NCBI RefSeq assembly: GCF_040183065.1
Contig: NC_091127.1
Span: 106,176,334 to 106,240,333, forward strand
Length of the DNA: 64,000 bases
DNA from: Periplaneta americana
Taxonomy: Eukaryota; Arthropoda; Insecta; Blattodea; Blattidae
Reading direction: 5' to 3'
Numbering within the stretch: the stretch's first letter is position 1; every line of letters starts with the position of its first letter. Of the stretch, positions 54,060-64,000 are shown piece after piece. The notes beneath the pieces were generated by a model. The model ran no database searches. It was given only the letters and a program-made list of their open reading frames with translations, and was not told where the DNA came from. Made by a program: the position numbers and the translations under genes.

Positions 54060-55368
54060 GGGCTGGATGAAAAGTAATGGCAACAGTTCAATATTTCTGA
54101 CATGGCTTTATTCACGGGGGTACAACATTTACGTACCTTCTATATAGTAGCCCCCCTTATTTATTACCTTTTTCCAAATGTTTGTAAGGCGTCGTACACC
54201 ATCAGCGCGTCCATCTTTGTTGATGATCCGTATTGACCTTCCTATAGCACGGATAAGTTCATCTCTGTTATTGTACCGGATCCCTCGCAGTGGTTCTTCA
54301 CTTTGGTGAAAGGATCGTAATCGCATGGACTCATATCGGGTGAGTACGGTGGATGTTCCAGAATCTCCCATTACCAGCGGCGCAAGAGGTCCTTGACAGC
54401 AGCAGCGGTGTGACTCCTTGCATTATCATGAAGAATGATGGGATTCAGTACCACCAATTGTCGTCGTTTTCTCCTGAGGACTGGACGAAGGTGGTGCTGC
54501 AGGAACCTGCAGTAGTAGTCCGCGTTTGCCGTCTGCCATGCAGGTACAGCGTGGTGCAGTATTACCCCATCAATGTCATATGCCACAATGAACACACCTT
54601 CACAGCACTTTGTGTAGGGTGCACTTTCTTCGGACGAGAAGAACCTGGATGCTTCCATTCATTTGATTGACGTTTCAAGTTTGGTTGGTTCGTATGAGCG
54701 AGCCCAGGTTTCGTCCATAGCGACGATTCGTCCAAGAAAGTTATCTTTCCTTTGGTACCGGTCCAACAAGGCCTGTGCGACTGCATAGCGGTACCATTGT
54801 TAAACCTCGGAAATTTCATGGGGTATCCAACGTCCTGTAATTTTGCGGTAACCCAGAATGTCTTGCAGAATGTGGAGCACAGTTTTGTGACATACTCTGA
54901 CTTGCGCTGCTAATTCACGCGTAGTCCATCGGCGATCAGCATCCAACAGAGAAGCAAGGAGTTGAACTGTGTTGTCCTCCACGCGGGATCGTCCTGTACG
55001 GAGGTTGTCCTGAACGGCATCCCTGCCTTCCCGGAACGCTTTAACCCATCGTGCCACTGTGCGATATGGCAACGCTGCATCGGCACATGCTTCACGCAGT
55101 CCCTGATAACATTCTTGTGCACTACGACCTCGTGTCACTTCAATTTTGAAACAGGAACGTTGCTCTAGTTTTGTAAACATGGTCTTAGGGCGCTCGCACT
55201 ATCCCTACGAAAGTCAACGTTCTACACACTGCAGTAGTTTGACAGAGTACTGTCGCTGCTGGCTGCACTAACTCATCTAACAGTCCTTGTTCATCTCCAC
55301 ACAGCTGGCAGCTCTCAAACGCACTATCGTCACGTGACAGCAGTGTTGCCATAACTTTTTATCCAGCC
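54060..55368 (-). mobile_element. Mariner element, near full length (1.3 kb)
   Basis: The TIRs GGCTGGATGAAAAGTAATGG (left) and the inverted GGCTGGATAAAAAGTTATGG (right) continue into GCAACA. TA TSD at 54058-54059 and 55369-55370; the left end has one extra G. The length matches intact mariners (about 1.3 kb). Confidence 0.92.
54129..55180 (-). pseudogene. Mariner transposase (DD34D), all domains present but frame-broken
   Basis: Start at 55180 (MFTKLEQRSCFKIEV). The 55180-54800 frame holds both HTH units: AALPYRTVARWVKAFREGRD and the second around WTTRELAAQVRVCHKTVLHI. The first catalytic region (VAMDETW in another frame) lies near 54720-54710. The 54658-54371 frame has VFIVAYDIDGVILHHAVPAW and IILHDNARSHTA (second Asp), with a stop after LLRRW. 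The reading continues in frame to EHPPYSPDMSPCDYDPF with the third Asp 34 residues on, so DD34D. The 54371-54129 region ends ..KVINKGGYYIEGT. About three frameshifts and one stop kill it. Confidence 0.9.
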
Positions 55369-55497
55369 TATGTATAACTTACAATTTTAGAGAAAAAAAC
55401 TGCTTTGGGAACGGAAGATGAACGTATAACGTGAGTAATGACTAGAGTCCTACGTTTGATTACCTTAAACCTCCAAGCAATCTGCAAAAGTGTAGGT

Positions 55498-56330
55498 CAG
55501 TGATGTCAAAGAGAGCGCAAGTGTGCCTCATGGCCCATATGCGCTGTTCAGAGCACGTACTGCAAGCAGGTAAAAGTCACTGATGAACGCAAGTGTTGTA
55601 CATTGAGGAAGAAGTGGTTCAGTAAGTTTTAGGCTGACTGGACTCTTGACTTCTTATGAGGGAAAGAAGAGATAATGTGCTTGTCTGATATATGGAAAAC
55701 ATTTAGTTGCAAAGAGAAGCAATGTGAAACGCCTGAAATTATTAATTGATGTACATAATGATGTTTTGAAATTTTGTGGTTTTATTGCCATTAAATAGTA
55801 ATAAATATATGTTTAGATGTACTGTAGAGGTTCTTCCGCACTGCATTGCATTTAAGTTTACAGAATAACGTACAAAAGGAGTATGGTGCTAATAGCGTAG
55901 ATACGTTACGTATTCTGTCTAAAAATTGTCAAGGTATGTCGTCCATAGATTTTCAGTTTGACAATGTTCCTTACCATTGTGATGTCCGCTGGCTAAGCCG
56001 AGGAAAAGTTCTTTCCAGGTTCTTTGAATTACTTGAACAGAGCCAAGTTGGAAGTTCCCTTTGCCGGGTAATATATCCAGGATACGAGTATTTTGCGGAA
56101 CAAATTATTTCTATATTTGGCAGTAAGCACATATGTGAGCAATTTTCCTCACTTATGAACTTCACAAAACCGAGGCTAATATCAATATTATCAGATGACA
56201 ATAAGCTTCCTATGCTGCGTCATGCTGCAGGAAACATAATTTCGTCGGATATAAGAAGGCTGGTGTCGGCAAAAACAAGAAAAAAAAACACTTCTGTATT
56301 AGACGAGAAGCCAGGAATTTAATTTGTTTC
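55498..56330 (+). mobile_element. hAT-like element remnant (GTF2IRD2/ZBED-like protein)
   Basis: The left end may be CAGTGATGTCAAAGAGAGCG at 55498, similar in style to the hAT TIR CAGGGATGTCGAACCGCGCT at 23251. The coding remnant lies at 55846-56322. I found no matching right end. Confidence 0.5.
55846..56322 (+). pseudogene. hAT-like transposase/GTF2I-repeat-type protein, C-terminal part
   Basis: 158 codons without a stop. FDNVPYHCDVRWLSRGKVLS and RFFELLEQSQ is the very characteristic (H)xxVRWLSRGxVLxRFFEL motif of the hAT-derived GTF2IRD2/ZBED/SCAND3 group. Further on FTKPRLISILSDDNKLPMLR and NIISSDIRRLVSAKTRKK match the C-terminal dimerisation end (..KxxxRxxLTDExLxxxLRxAxx..PDIxxLV). The stretch between them is about 120 residues shorter than in relatives, so an internal deletion is likely. 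The upstream zinc finger is not seen here. Confidence 0.72.
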
Positions 56331-57510
56331 TACCAATGTGCTGTTCATATAATAAGTGCATTATTAAGTGTGTAAGAGTTACATAACAATTAATTAGACA
56401 GGCCTCATTATCTAAAACCGCTAAGATAAAGAAAATTATAGGCCTACTATGTTTATTATTTCTTGTAGGCCTATTATTCATTTTTCCGTATGCAAAATGT
56501 CCTTTAATTTCTTTCACTTCTGTATTGGGTAGTTTAAAACAGGAAAACAGTGTTTTTATACTAGTTGGATTATTAGATAATTATGTAAAATGTAATTATA
56601 TTCTAGCTATTAACTGAAACTATATAAGTTAAGGAGAAGCTATGTCTATTATTTATTGTAACCTACTATTTTGTAATTCACTGCATTTATTGGAGAGGTA
56701 CACTCTACAAAACACGTTCTGATTTCTTGTTGTCTTGTATCAATGTAACACGTTATCTATTATTTAAAAACAGTTTAATTCATCTTGTAGTGATAGGCCA
56801 ATAGAGTTCACTTTGCTTTACTCGTATATGGAGTATAGCTTGACGACATCCAACGCTACTTAGTTCAGATCTGCTGTTCAGTGAACATAAGAAAACAAAT
56901 CAAAGCTAGACGGTTGGAAATGAGTGCTGCAATAGGAGAATTTGATATGAGCACGTCATTAGGTAAGAAGAAAATGTATTTTATCAGAAAGAAGGCAAAA
57001 TTTTTCATTTGAAACACTTAAAATGTATACAGTCATTAATTGCAATGTATAGAGATTTGTAAGGCACGCATTCATAACTTGTTTTATTTTAAGTTTTTAC
57101 TGACATTTATAATTTTCATATGTTAATTCAACTTTAATTAGAACTAAAGCAAATAAATGCGTTTTACTTAATGTCAAAATCAGGATTAGTCAAATTTCGG
57201 GCGCGAGGTAGCCATGGCGACTAAAAAATTCTATGTGGTGCCTGAATTGTTCATTGAATTATTTTTTTTAAACTTCGATTTCTTTTATATCACTACGACG
57301 AATACATAATGTTAACCAAAGAAATTCGAATGTGCTCTGTAAATTGACATCGTTAAGATATTTTCCTACGTAACTTCTGAGAATCTCTGAGGATATGTGT
57401 TTGTATTGCATTGATATTTAATATATTTCAGTAAATGCTTCTTTATCTTAGCTCGAATAGTTTTCTCATTGTATGTGCGGACAAAATGTGGTACCTTCTG
57501 AAAATAAAGG
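56331..57510. other. No gene recognised
   Basis: AT-rich. A short frame at 56920-56974 (ATGAGTGCTGCAATAGGAG..) is followed by GTAAGA, like a small first exon with a donor site; nothing else supports it. Confidence 0.35.
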
Positions 57511-58265
57511 GATTTACTTAACTTACTTACAAATGGCTTTTAAGGTTTCACATAAGCCCGCCATCGGCCCCTATCCTGTGAAAGATTAATCCAGTCTCTA
57601 TCATCATATCCCACCTCCCTCAAAGCAATACTATCCTCCCATCTACGTCTCGGCTTCCCCAAAGGTCTTTTTTTTCCTCCGGCCTCCCAACTAACACTCT
57701 ATATTGATTTCTGGATTCGCCCATGCGTTCTACATGCCCTGCCCATCTCAGACGTCTGGATTTAATATTCCTAATTATGTCAGGTGAAGAATACAATGCG
57801 TGCAGTTGTGTTGTGTAACTTTCTCCATTCTCCAGTAACTTCATCCCTTTTAGCCCCAAATATTTTCCTAAGCACCTTATTCTCAAAGGCCCTTAATCTC
57901 TGTTCCTCTCTCAAAGTGAGAGTCCCAATTTGACAACCATACAGAACAACCGGTAATATAACTGTATTAACTAATTCTAACTTTCAGATTTTTTGACAGC
58001 AGACTAGATGTCAAAAACTTCTCAACCGAATAATAACAGGCATTTCCCATATTAATTCTTCGTTAATTTCCTCCCGAGTGTCATTTATATTTGTTAGGCC
58101 TACTGTTGTTCCAAGCTATTTCAATTTATCCACCTCTTCGAAGGATAAATCTCCAATTTTGATATTTCCATTTCGTACAGTATTCTTCTGATCACGAGAT
58201 ATCATATACTTCGTCTTTTCACGGTTTACTTCCAAACATATCGCTTTACTTGCTTCATGTAAAGG
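57511..58265 (-). mobile_element. LINE-A copy, 5'-truncated
   Basis: Short TTAC-type tail, a deletion of about 25 bp just after it, then the LINE-A C-terminus on the minus strand. The 57886-57620 frame has LHALYSSPDIIRNIKSRRLR and WAGHVERMGESRN. It continues through the connection region to a truncated end near 58265 (around the YADD-downstream LEVNxEKTK region). Frameshifts occur throughout. Confidence 0.88.
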
Positions 58266-59941
58266 GACTAGTTCCTAAATTATTTTTTAGTTTTGCTATC
58301 CATAGAATAGATCTTTTAATGCATATGAGCTGCCTTTAAATAAATACTTCCTTATTGTTCTATTAAATCCAAGTGGTATTTTGTACATGGGTATTATTCC
58401 TGCTGTTCACCGACTTATACATACAGATTAGTGGCTTGTGCAGCAATTGCTGCAAACTAAGGCCATAAAACGTTCAAATAAAAATTGTTCAGATTTATTT
58501 TCAATGAAGAATACCAGACATTTTGATAGTTATTTGCTTCCATAATAGTGAAACATACTCCCTCTCAAGGTTTTTTTGGCCAAATACTTTTCCTTGAACC
58601 TATCCGTCTTCAATTCTTGAGTTTCAATGCGAAATCACTAGTAACAATGTCAGGATGATCAGTGGGTTTTTCATGTGGGGGTAATGCAGTAGCTATTTCG
58701 GGTCATTGCGGATTGCAGGTGAAAGTTAAGAAAATGTAAGGTTTGTCATGCTTTGAACAAAAGACTTAGCATCTTGGTATAGCTGCTGCATGTTTCGTGA
58801 ACTACCCTGAAATGTAGAGGGCAGAATCACTTTTTCCCACTAAGAGATCTTGCTGAGGTGATCAAGAGACTATAAAATCTTGTAGGCCTCTTATTTTATC
58901 AATAAGTAATACCTTTTGGTCTTTTCTTAAGAATTGTAATTTTTTGCGCTTCTTCCAGACAATACTGATCTATCAAATACTGCTGGATTATTTTGTGTAA
59001 CAATGAATGTTATTTCGTATATTTTCTGTAATATAGGCTGTTGTGAGGAATTTATTGCTGAGATGTGGAAAATGAGACGAATGATATGTCAGAGTTGTAG
59101 AATCTCATATGCGCCCTAAATAAAATTTACCATCGTAAATCGTTAGCAGCTTCAGTGTTTCATTTGTTGCTGGTTGCGGGAAATAAACTTACTCATCACG
59201 GTAGCAAGAAGTGAAATGGCATGCTATTTTCCCTACAACAAAATATGCTTGACAGCGATCACAAATCTAATCAATTAAACCAAAGAAATATGAAATTAAT
59301 TTTTATGTAGTTTAAAGACGCAGCTAAAATAGGAAGCATGACTCAATTACTACCAAGGAAAGTTAGAGAATCAGACATATAAATATCTATATCACACTGC
59401 CTTTACATATATGAAAAGAACCCACACCACTTGATTAATAATTGTAAAAGTATTTCATTTTTAATAACAATATTGTTACCTTACGTAAGTTTTATAGTTT
59501 TCAGTAACATAAGTTTATAATAGGCCTATAGCCATTACTCAGTAAATTATAGAAATGAAGATCTAATATAAAATATTCTTTCTCTGCGTCTACTTACATA
59601 AAGCCCCAAAAGATTTCACTTTCATACATATCGTATAGCATTATGTGTTGCAATAATATTTCATTTTTAATAGTAATAATGTCATCAAATATTCTTAAGT
59701 TTTGTAGTTCTTAATATCCAATACACAGCTGTACTCGGAAAACTACAGACCAGAGAATCAGACCCGTAAATTATTTTTATACGTTATCAAAAAATTGCAC
59801 AAATGAAGATCGACATATTGGCATTATGATGGAAAAGAATCTAAGCCATCTGAACTCTGTCAGCAATCCTGTAGGTCATAGTACTCGTGTAATAGCCTAT
59901 TGTTTATTGTAGTGTGTGTTTTGTTTTATTCTGAAATGCAA
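58266..59941. other. No gene seen
   Basis: 1.7 kb of AT-rich sequence without recognised motif, TIR or tail. Confidence 0.45.
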
Positions 59942-59996
59942 CACGGCCGACTTGATGCTCGCTTCGCTTGAGGAAGCGAACATCAAGTCGGCCGTG
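59942..59996. mobile_element. 55-bp hairpin insertion with 7-bp direct repeats
   Basis: 24-bp arms (CACGGCCGACTTGATGCTCG.. at 59942-59965 and its complement at 59973-59996) with one mismatch, around a 7-base spacer GCTTGAG. GC-rich in AT-rich surroundings. AATGCAA occurs exactly on both sides (59935-59941 and 59997-60003). It could be an ultra-short terminal-repeat element or a template-switch product. Confidence 0.7.
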
Positions 59997-60003
59997 AATG
60001 CAA

Positions 60004-61075
60004 TTAATTAGTTCTCAGAACTGACGAAAGATGGATTTTGGAAAAAAGGAAAATGATGTAGGAAAGTTGACATTTCACTGAAAACTACTATTTTTCCAAA
60101 AAACTTTGGGTTCCAAGCTTCAAAATGAGGGGTCATTTATTGAAATCCATTCAACCGTTTTCCCATAATTTCCATTACCAGTTCAAATTATATATATATA
60201 TACAGAGATGTAAACACAGTACCGGAGCGTGGGAGGGGGGGAGAGGCTGCAGCGTGAACTGCTGACTAGTACGATCAATGTAAACCTAACTTTTGTTCAA
60301 AGTAATCAAACGCAAGACTCTGTTAATGACTCAGAGAAAAAATTAAAATTGAACATTTGAAAAAAAAAAAAAATCGGAGAATACTAAGATTTATGAATCT
60401 ACTTAAATCTAAAGAAGGAGAGAGAGAATGGTTTTACATGCCGAAAAATCTCTAAAAGTCGAATAGAACGAAGAGATACTCAAGAAGTGAGCAATGTTCG
60501 GTTGGTTTATGTTGAATTTCATTTTTATTTTCCCTTCGAAATACTTTGAAATCTTCATTTAGTAGGACAGTGAAATCTAGAGTAAGACGGGCAAGAAACA
60601 AGCTTCAAGCTGGCATAGATAACTCCGATCCAAGAAAAATATTACATAGTAGTTGCTCATTCCACAAAATAGTAGCTGTTTTGAGGACACGTTTATGTGA
60701 GCCAGAACGTGATTGAAACTGGCGATTCTTTGAAGCACAACGAAGCTTGGAGCAGCAGGCATGTCCGCAAATCAGAAAGGAAACAAATTAACCCTTAAAT
60801 TCGCAAAACTTCATTTCTCACACTAGTTTATTAAACCGTGTCGGACTGTAAAGAAAACACACTATCGCAATGTCCATATTTTGTATGTTGTACAATATTT
60901 TAGTATTGTGAAGTTTTGGTTAAATTTAATTTTCCTACTAATTTTATTTCTATTGTTCCGCGTATTAAAATTATACCATTTAGCCTACTAGCTGAAAGCA
61001 ACCGGCGTTGCTCGGGTTGTCCTTTTTGCCGCTTTTTTTAATTAACCTGGTTGTTAGACTTTTCGGAAATCTCAG
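60004..61075. other. No gene seen
   Basis: A small (TA)n run near 60191-60201. The words AGCAACCGGCGTTGCTCGGG near 60998 look like a common arthropod repeat end, but I could not bound it. Confidence 0.4.
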
Positions 61076-61078
61076 AAA

Positions 61079-61164
61079 TTCAATTATAGACACCCAAAAT
61101 GAATTGTCTTTAATAAGCCTACTCAATTATAGACATCCAAAACGAATTGTCTTTAATAAGCTTT
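61079..61164. repeat. Two tandem 43-bp units
   Basis: TCAATTATAGACACCCAAAA and TCAATTATAGACATCCAAAA begin two consecutive units ending GAATTGTCTTTAATAAGC. Confidence 0.9.
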
Positions 61165-61317
61165 CCTCGTCCATAAAGATGAATCTTTACATAGCGTCAC
61201 TTACATGAATTAATTAACTTCTTAGCCAAATGCCTGAAAGGATGAACTCAATTTAAAACAACTGCAACGAAAGAAAACATTTCATCACGTGCCTTACTTT
61301 CCAATGTGTTTTAATTT

Positions 61318-61382
61318 GTATATATATATGTAATCTGTATGTATATATATATATGTGTGTGTGTGTGTGTGCGTGTGTGTGT
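61318..61382. repeat. (TA)n/(TG)n microsatellite
   Basis: Compound dinucleotide run. Confidence 0.95.
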
Positions 61383-61617
61383 ATGTTTATTTGTTTATTC
61401 TGACGTAGTTAAGGCCACAGGCCTTCTCTTCCACATCACCAGAAATACAACTAAAATAATAAAAACATTAAACTATAAATAAATAAATATATATGTATAT
61501 ATGTGTGTGTGTTTATTTCTTTATTCTGGCATAGTTAAGGCCACAGGCCTTCTCTTCCACATCATCAGAAATACAAATAAAATAATTAAAAAGCCAAACT
61601 ATAAATAAAGTAAAACC
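61383..61617. repeat. Tandem duplication, about 126-bp period
   Basis: Both units contain AAGGCCACAGGCCTTCTCTT followed by CCACATCA and an ATAAATA-rich end. TATATG/TGTG dinucleotide DNA sits before each. Confidence 0.9.
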
Positions 61618-62689
61618 AAACGAACATAGTATATGGGCTACAGTCACACAAATTTTAAATGAATTTTGAAGTTTAGCAAAACAAAACACATACCTCGGTC
61701 CTTGTAGGCCAACTTAACATTGTATGAATGTTCTACAGGTCTTATATTTTATCTCTGCCGGTCAGTGACTTAAATTTCAGATGGCTATCTTAGTTATGGG
61801 CGTCGATGTATTAACAAGCATTACAACCTTTCTGCCGTATCCTTTCCTTCCCCGCAAATGTGACGTTGCACAGAGGCAGAGATAAAATGATTATAAGATC
61901 TGTACATTGATTCTGAAGCTGTGCATTTCACGTAATTTCATGTCTGTGTGTGCTTTCGCTTGAATTTCACAGACAGCTGACGATAAACAGAGAATTCCCT
62001 TGTTCCCAGTATGAACTCATTGGGGTGTCATCGAGACCCAAAATTTATCTCTCTATCAGTCGTACCAAAGAATCAATATATACTGTACGTAGATATAGGT
62101 ATATTTTAATTTATATTGGAAGATTTTTTACACGTTGACCGCTGTACGCCTATTTTTTTAATATGACTTGAGAAAATATAGCTCACAAATTCAGAACATA
62201 TTATATTAATTCTTATTTTATACACACAATACAGAACAGTATAATCTCGCAATAAGTCATTTTTCAACATAAAGACGTTTGTCAGAAATTAATAGATTGT
62301 TATTTCCACAAAGCATAACATACTACATTGGCAACGTGATTATACAGTTCGTGTAACACATTTTCGGACATGAACAACAAATTTTGAAAGACGTATATTT
62401 TAGAATTAATACAGTGTTATTTTCAGTCGCCTTACATACATTCAATTACTACATTAGCAGTATGCAACAACAAATTCCACAATTTGCGACATCTGTCCGA
62501 AATCTACGGCTGACCACTAGGATCCAGAATACGAAGCAGAGGTTAAATGAAAAATACAATATGATTGCGGAGAGAATACGGAACAATGATAAATTTAAAA
62601 ATAAAGTACAATTTGATTTCGGAGAAACATGAGATAAAAATACATTGAAGAGTAATGAAATGAAGTGAAAAAAATTACATAGTATTATA
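61618..62689. other. No gene recognised
   Basis: An 82-codon plus-strand ORF at 62384-62632 (Gln/Asn/Arg-rich C-terminus) matches nothing I know. No repeat end recognised. Confidence 0.4.
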
Positions 62690-63300
62690 CAAGTGATTGT
62701 GTAAAATGGATAATGAATCTCTCATTCCCATTAGACAAATTTTGTTAATGTCCTCATTACAAAATTTAAGAGAAAGGAGAATGGTTTTGCTTAACTTAAA
62801 TGAAGTTCCCCTAGCGCCAAAAAAGCCATTTCACTTCCCATGTATTAATATTCATTTTGTATCTCTCACTGAAGTGAGGAATACATGGGTTGTATATAGA
62901 CTTCTTTTCATCGTTAACGTTATTGGCTTGTTGACAATCTGTCTCAAAGCGGACAGTGGGGTCAAGAATGAGGCTTCTTTGATTCCGGCGATCGATGGCT
63001 ATAATGTCTACTCTTCTCGTTGACCCATTCTCAGCCAAGCAGTGCACTTCTTCGTAAACCTCCCACTTTGCCTTCCGAAGAGTGGTTGCTATGGAGCTTC
63101 TCACTTTATGGTGGCGGTTGTTCCTGAGTAGTTCTCCTTTAGGGCAATAACCCAAAACATGCCCAAGGGTTTCTACTTCTACTGGATGACGACAGTTTTG
63201 ATTTTGAAAGGAACGACCTGGCACCGATCGTACTGCTGCGATGTTTGTGGACATCTTTATGGTTGATACCATCTTTATGGTATCATTGAATTGCTTTTTG
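62690..63300 (-). pseudogene. LINE C-terminus with CCHC finger and restriction-like endonuclease
   Basis: The minus-strand frame from about 63290 to 62811 (the 63428 start is probably upstream noise) reads: CRHPVEVETLGHVLGYCPKG, then ELLRNNRHHKVRS, the zinc-knuckle pattern with HVLGxCPxGxxLRxxRHxxVR. EVYEEVHCLAENGSTRRVDI, then IAIDRRNQRSLILDPTVRFE, is the PD-(D/E)xK restriction-like endonuclease core (R..D..D-P-x-x-RFE). NNVNDEKKSIYNPCIPHFSE completes it. After a frameshift near 62820 the minus strand goes on with FGARGT-type sequence, as in R2/R4-like RLE elements. The RT itself is absent. Confidence 0.8.
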
Positions 63301-63573
63301 ATGTGTGTGTAATCTTTTCTTTTTCTACTTGTTTGTATAAAATATAGTTGAGAATGTGAAAAACACGGAGTTCTTAAGTCAATGTTAGTAGAAATGTCTT
63401 TAATATAATTATATATCTGTAGTAACATTCTGAAGACTGATATGAGGATGGAACTAGATTTGTTTCAAGAAAAGAGCGTACATATCCTCAATGTCTCCAA
63501 TTATATTACATGCATTTCGTCTAGTATTTTGATATTTACGTATTTTATTTTATTTATTTATTTGTTATTGAAC
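63301..63573. other. No gene seen; TTTA-rich end
   Basis: Ends in a short (TTTA)n run at about 63540-63565 that abuts the repeat below. Confidence 0.45.
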
Positions 63574-63657
63574 ATAACAGGCAAAGCCCAATTACAATGT
63601 TCAAGACTGACAAACTAATTTATAAAACATAAACAAGGAAAAGGAAACATACATTAC
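63574..63657 (-). repeat. Interspersed repeat 3' end, copy 2
   Basis: Matches 26813-26896 (GCCCAATTACAATGTTCAAG and ATAAAACATAAACAAGGAAA) after a similar TTTA run. Confidence 0.7.
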
Positions 63658-64000
63658 TACATTACTTAATGATGTATTACTATATTTAAACTTTCAGTCG
63701 TGATTTATAATTGAAAGCCTTTTCATTATTTATTTTTTCATAAAAGAAAAGAGACGTCCTCCATCCCTCATAAGATAACAAAGACAGAGCTGAACAAAAG
63801 GGAAGGAGTACCATGCGCTGTCAGATTGTGGTGAAAAGAAGAGAATGGGATAGGAAGCGGAAAGAAACAACGACGACTAAAAAAAAAAAAAAAGCCACAT
63901 GAGAAGACGAGAAATAAACAGCACAAGAAGAAGTGATCACATTGAGTAACCTGTGGCCACAATAGCGTGCACACTTAGACGAATCATTGACGGAGTGTTT
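63658..64000. other. No gene seen
   Basis: AT-rich, then purine-rich (63780-63930) with GAAAGA words. The hydrophobic minus-strand ORF is composition-driven. Confidence 0.45.

Noticed and set aside
55846..56322. Host GTF2IRD2-like gene
   Set aside because: Internal deletion, no zinc finger and no exon structure; fits an old hAT remnant better.

Overview
The window looks like ordinary, TE-saturated nuclear DNA from a large insect genome. The SINE bodies, the LINE 3' ends with (TTAC)n tails and the frequent AGGCCTA words are what I remember from cockroach assemblies, Periplaneta americana in particular. That attribution is recollection, not a database result. The DNA is AT-rich, full of microsatellites and without operons, ribosome binding sites or long ORFs. 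I could not support a single host protein-coding gene. Nearly every recognisable coding segment is a broken transposase, endonuclease or reverse transcriptase.

Layout. 0-5 kb: an endonuclease fragment of a non-LTR retrotransposon (LINE) at the left edge, then a hAT-like shell (474-4927) holding a complete but dead Tigger/pogo element (1461-3675) and a 5'-truncated LINE (3732-4828). 5-9 kb: a very degenerate LINE and a mariner-like element with a second one nested in its left terminal inverted repeat (TIR). 10-15 kb: several tRNA-derived SINEs, one split by a fold-back MITE, a small MITE, and a LINE copy with a 5' inversion and a clean 12-bp target-site duplication (TSD). 15-26 kb: mariner-like deletion derivatives, three MITEs of one family with 4-bp TSDs, a hAT element keeping only a zinc-finger ORF, and compound microsatellites. 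26-35 kb: a repeat 3' end, a SINE, inverted repeats, a mariner-like element with a duplicated end, a LINE-A copy with its own nested DNA element, and another hAT with an 8-bp TSD. 35.6-37.6 kb: a 2-kb polypyrimidine-biased tract. 38-48 kb: a LINE-A copy broken by a 725-bp insert with a 15-bp TSD and a (ATATG)n tail, a 1.8-kb TIR element containing a mariner fragment, a SINE split by a LINE, and the best LINE-A copy (45602-47935) with an almost intact APE endonuclease. 48-64 kb: SINEs, a tRNA-like sequence, a hAT split by a LINE, a nearly full-length DD34D mariner, a second hAT-like remnant, another LINE-A copy, a 55-bp hairpin with 7-bp direct repeats, and a LINE C-terminus with a restriction-like endonuclease.

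The parts do not work together as a pathway. The value of the window is its stratigraphy: at least eight nested insertions whose order can be read from TIRs and TSDs. The most unusual items are the 55-bp hairpin insertion at 59942-59996, the three 4-bp-TSD MITEs, the twin-priming LINE at 14262-14732, and two mariner-like copies (7137-7819 and 20441-21109) that share one internal deletion and so look like a multiplied non-autonomous family.
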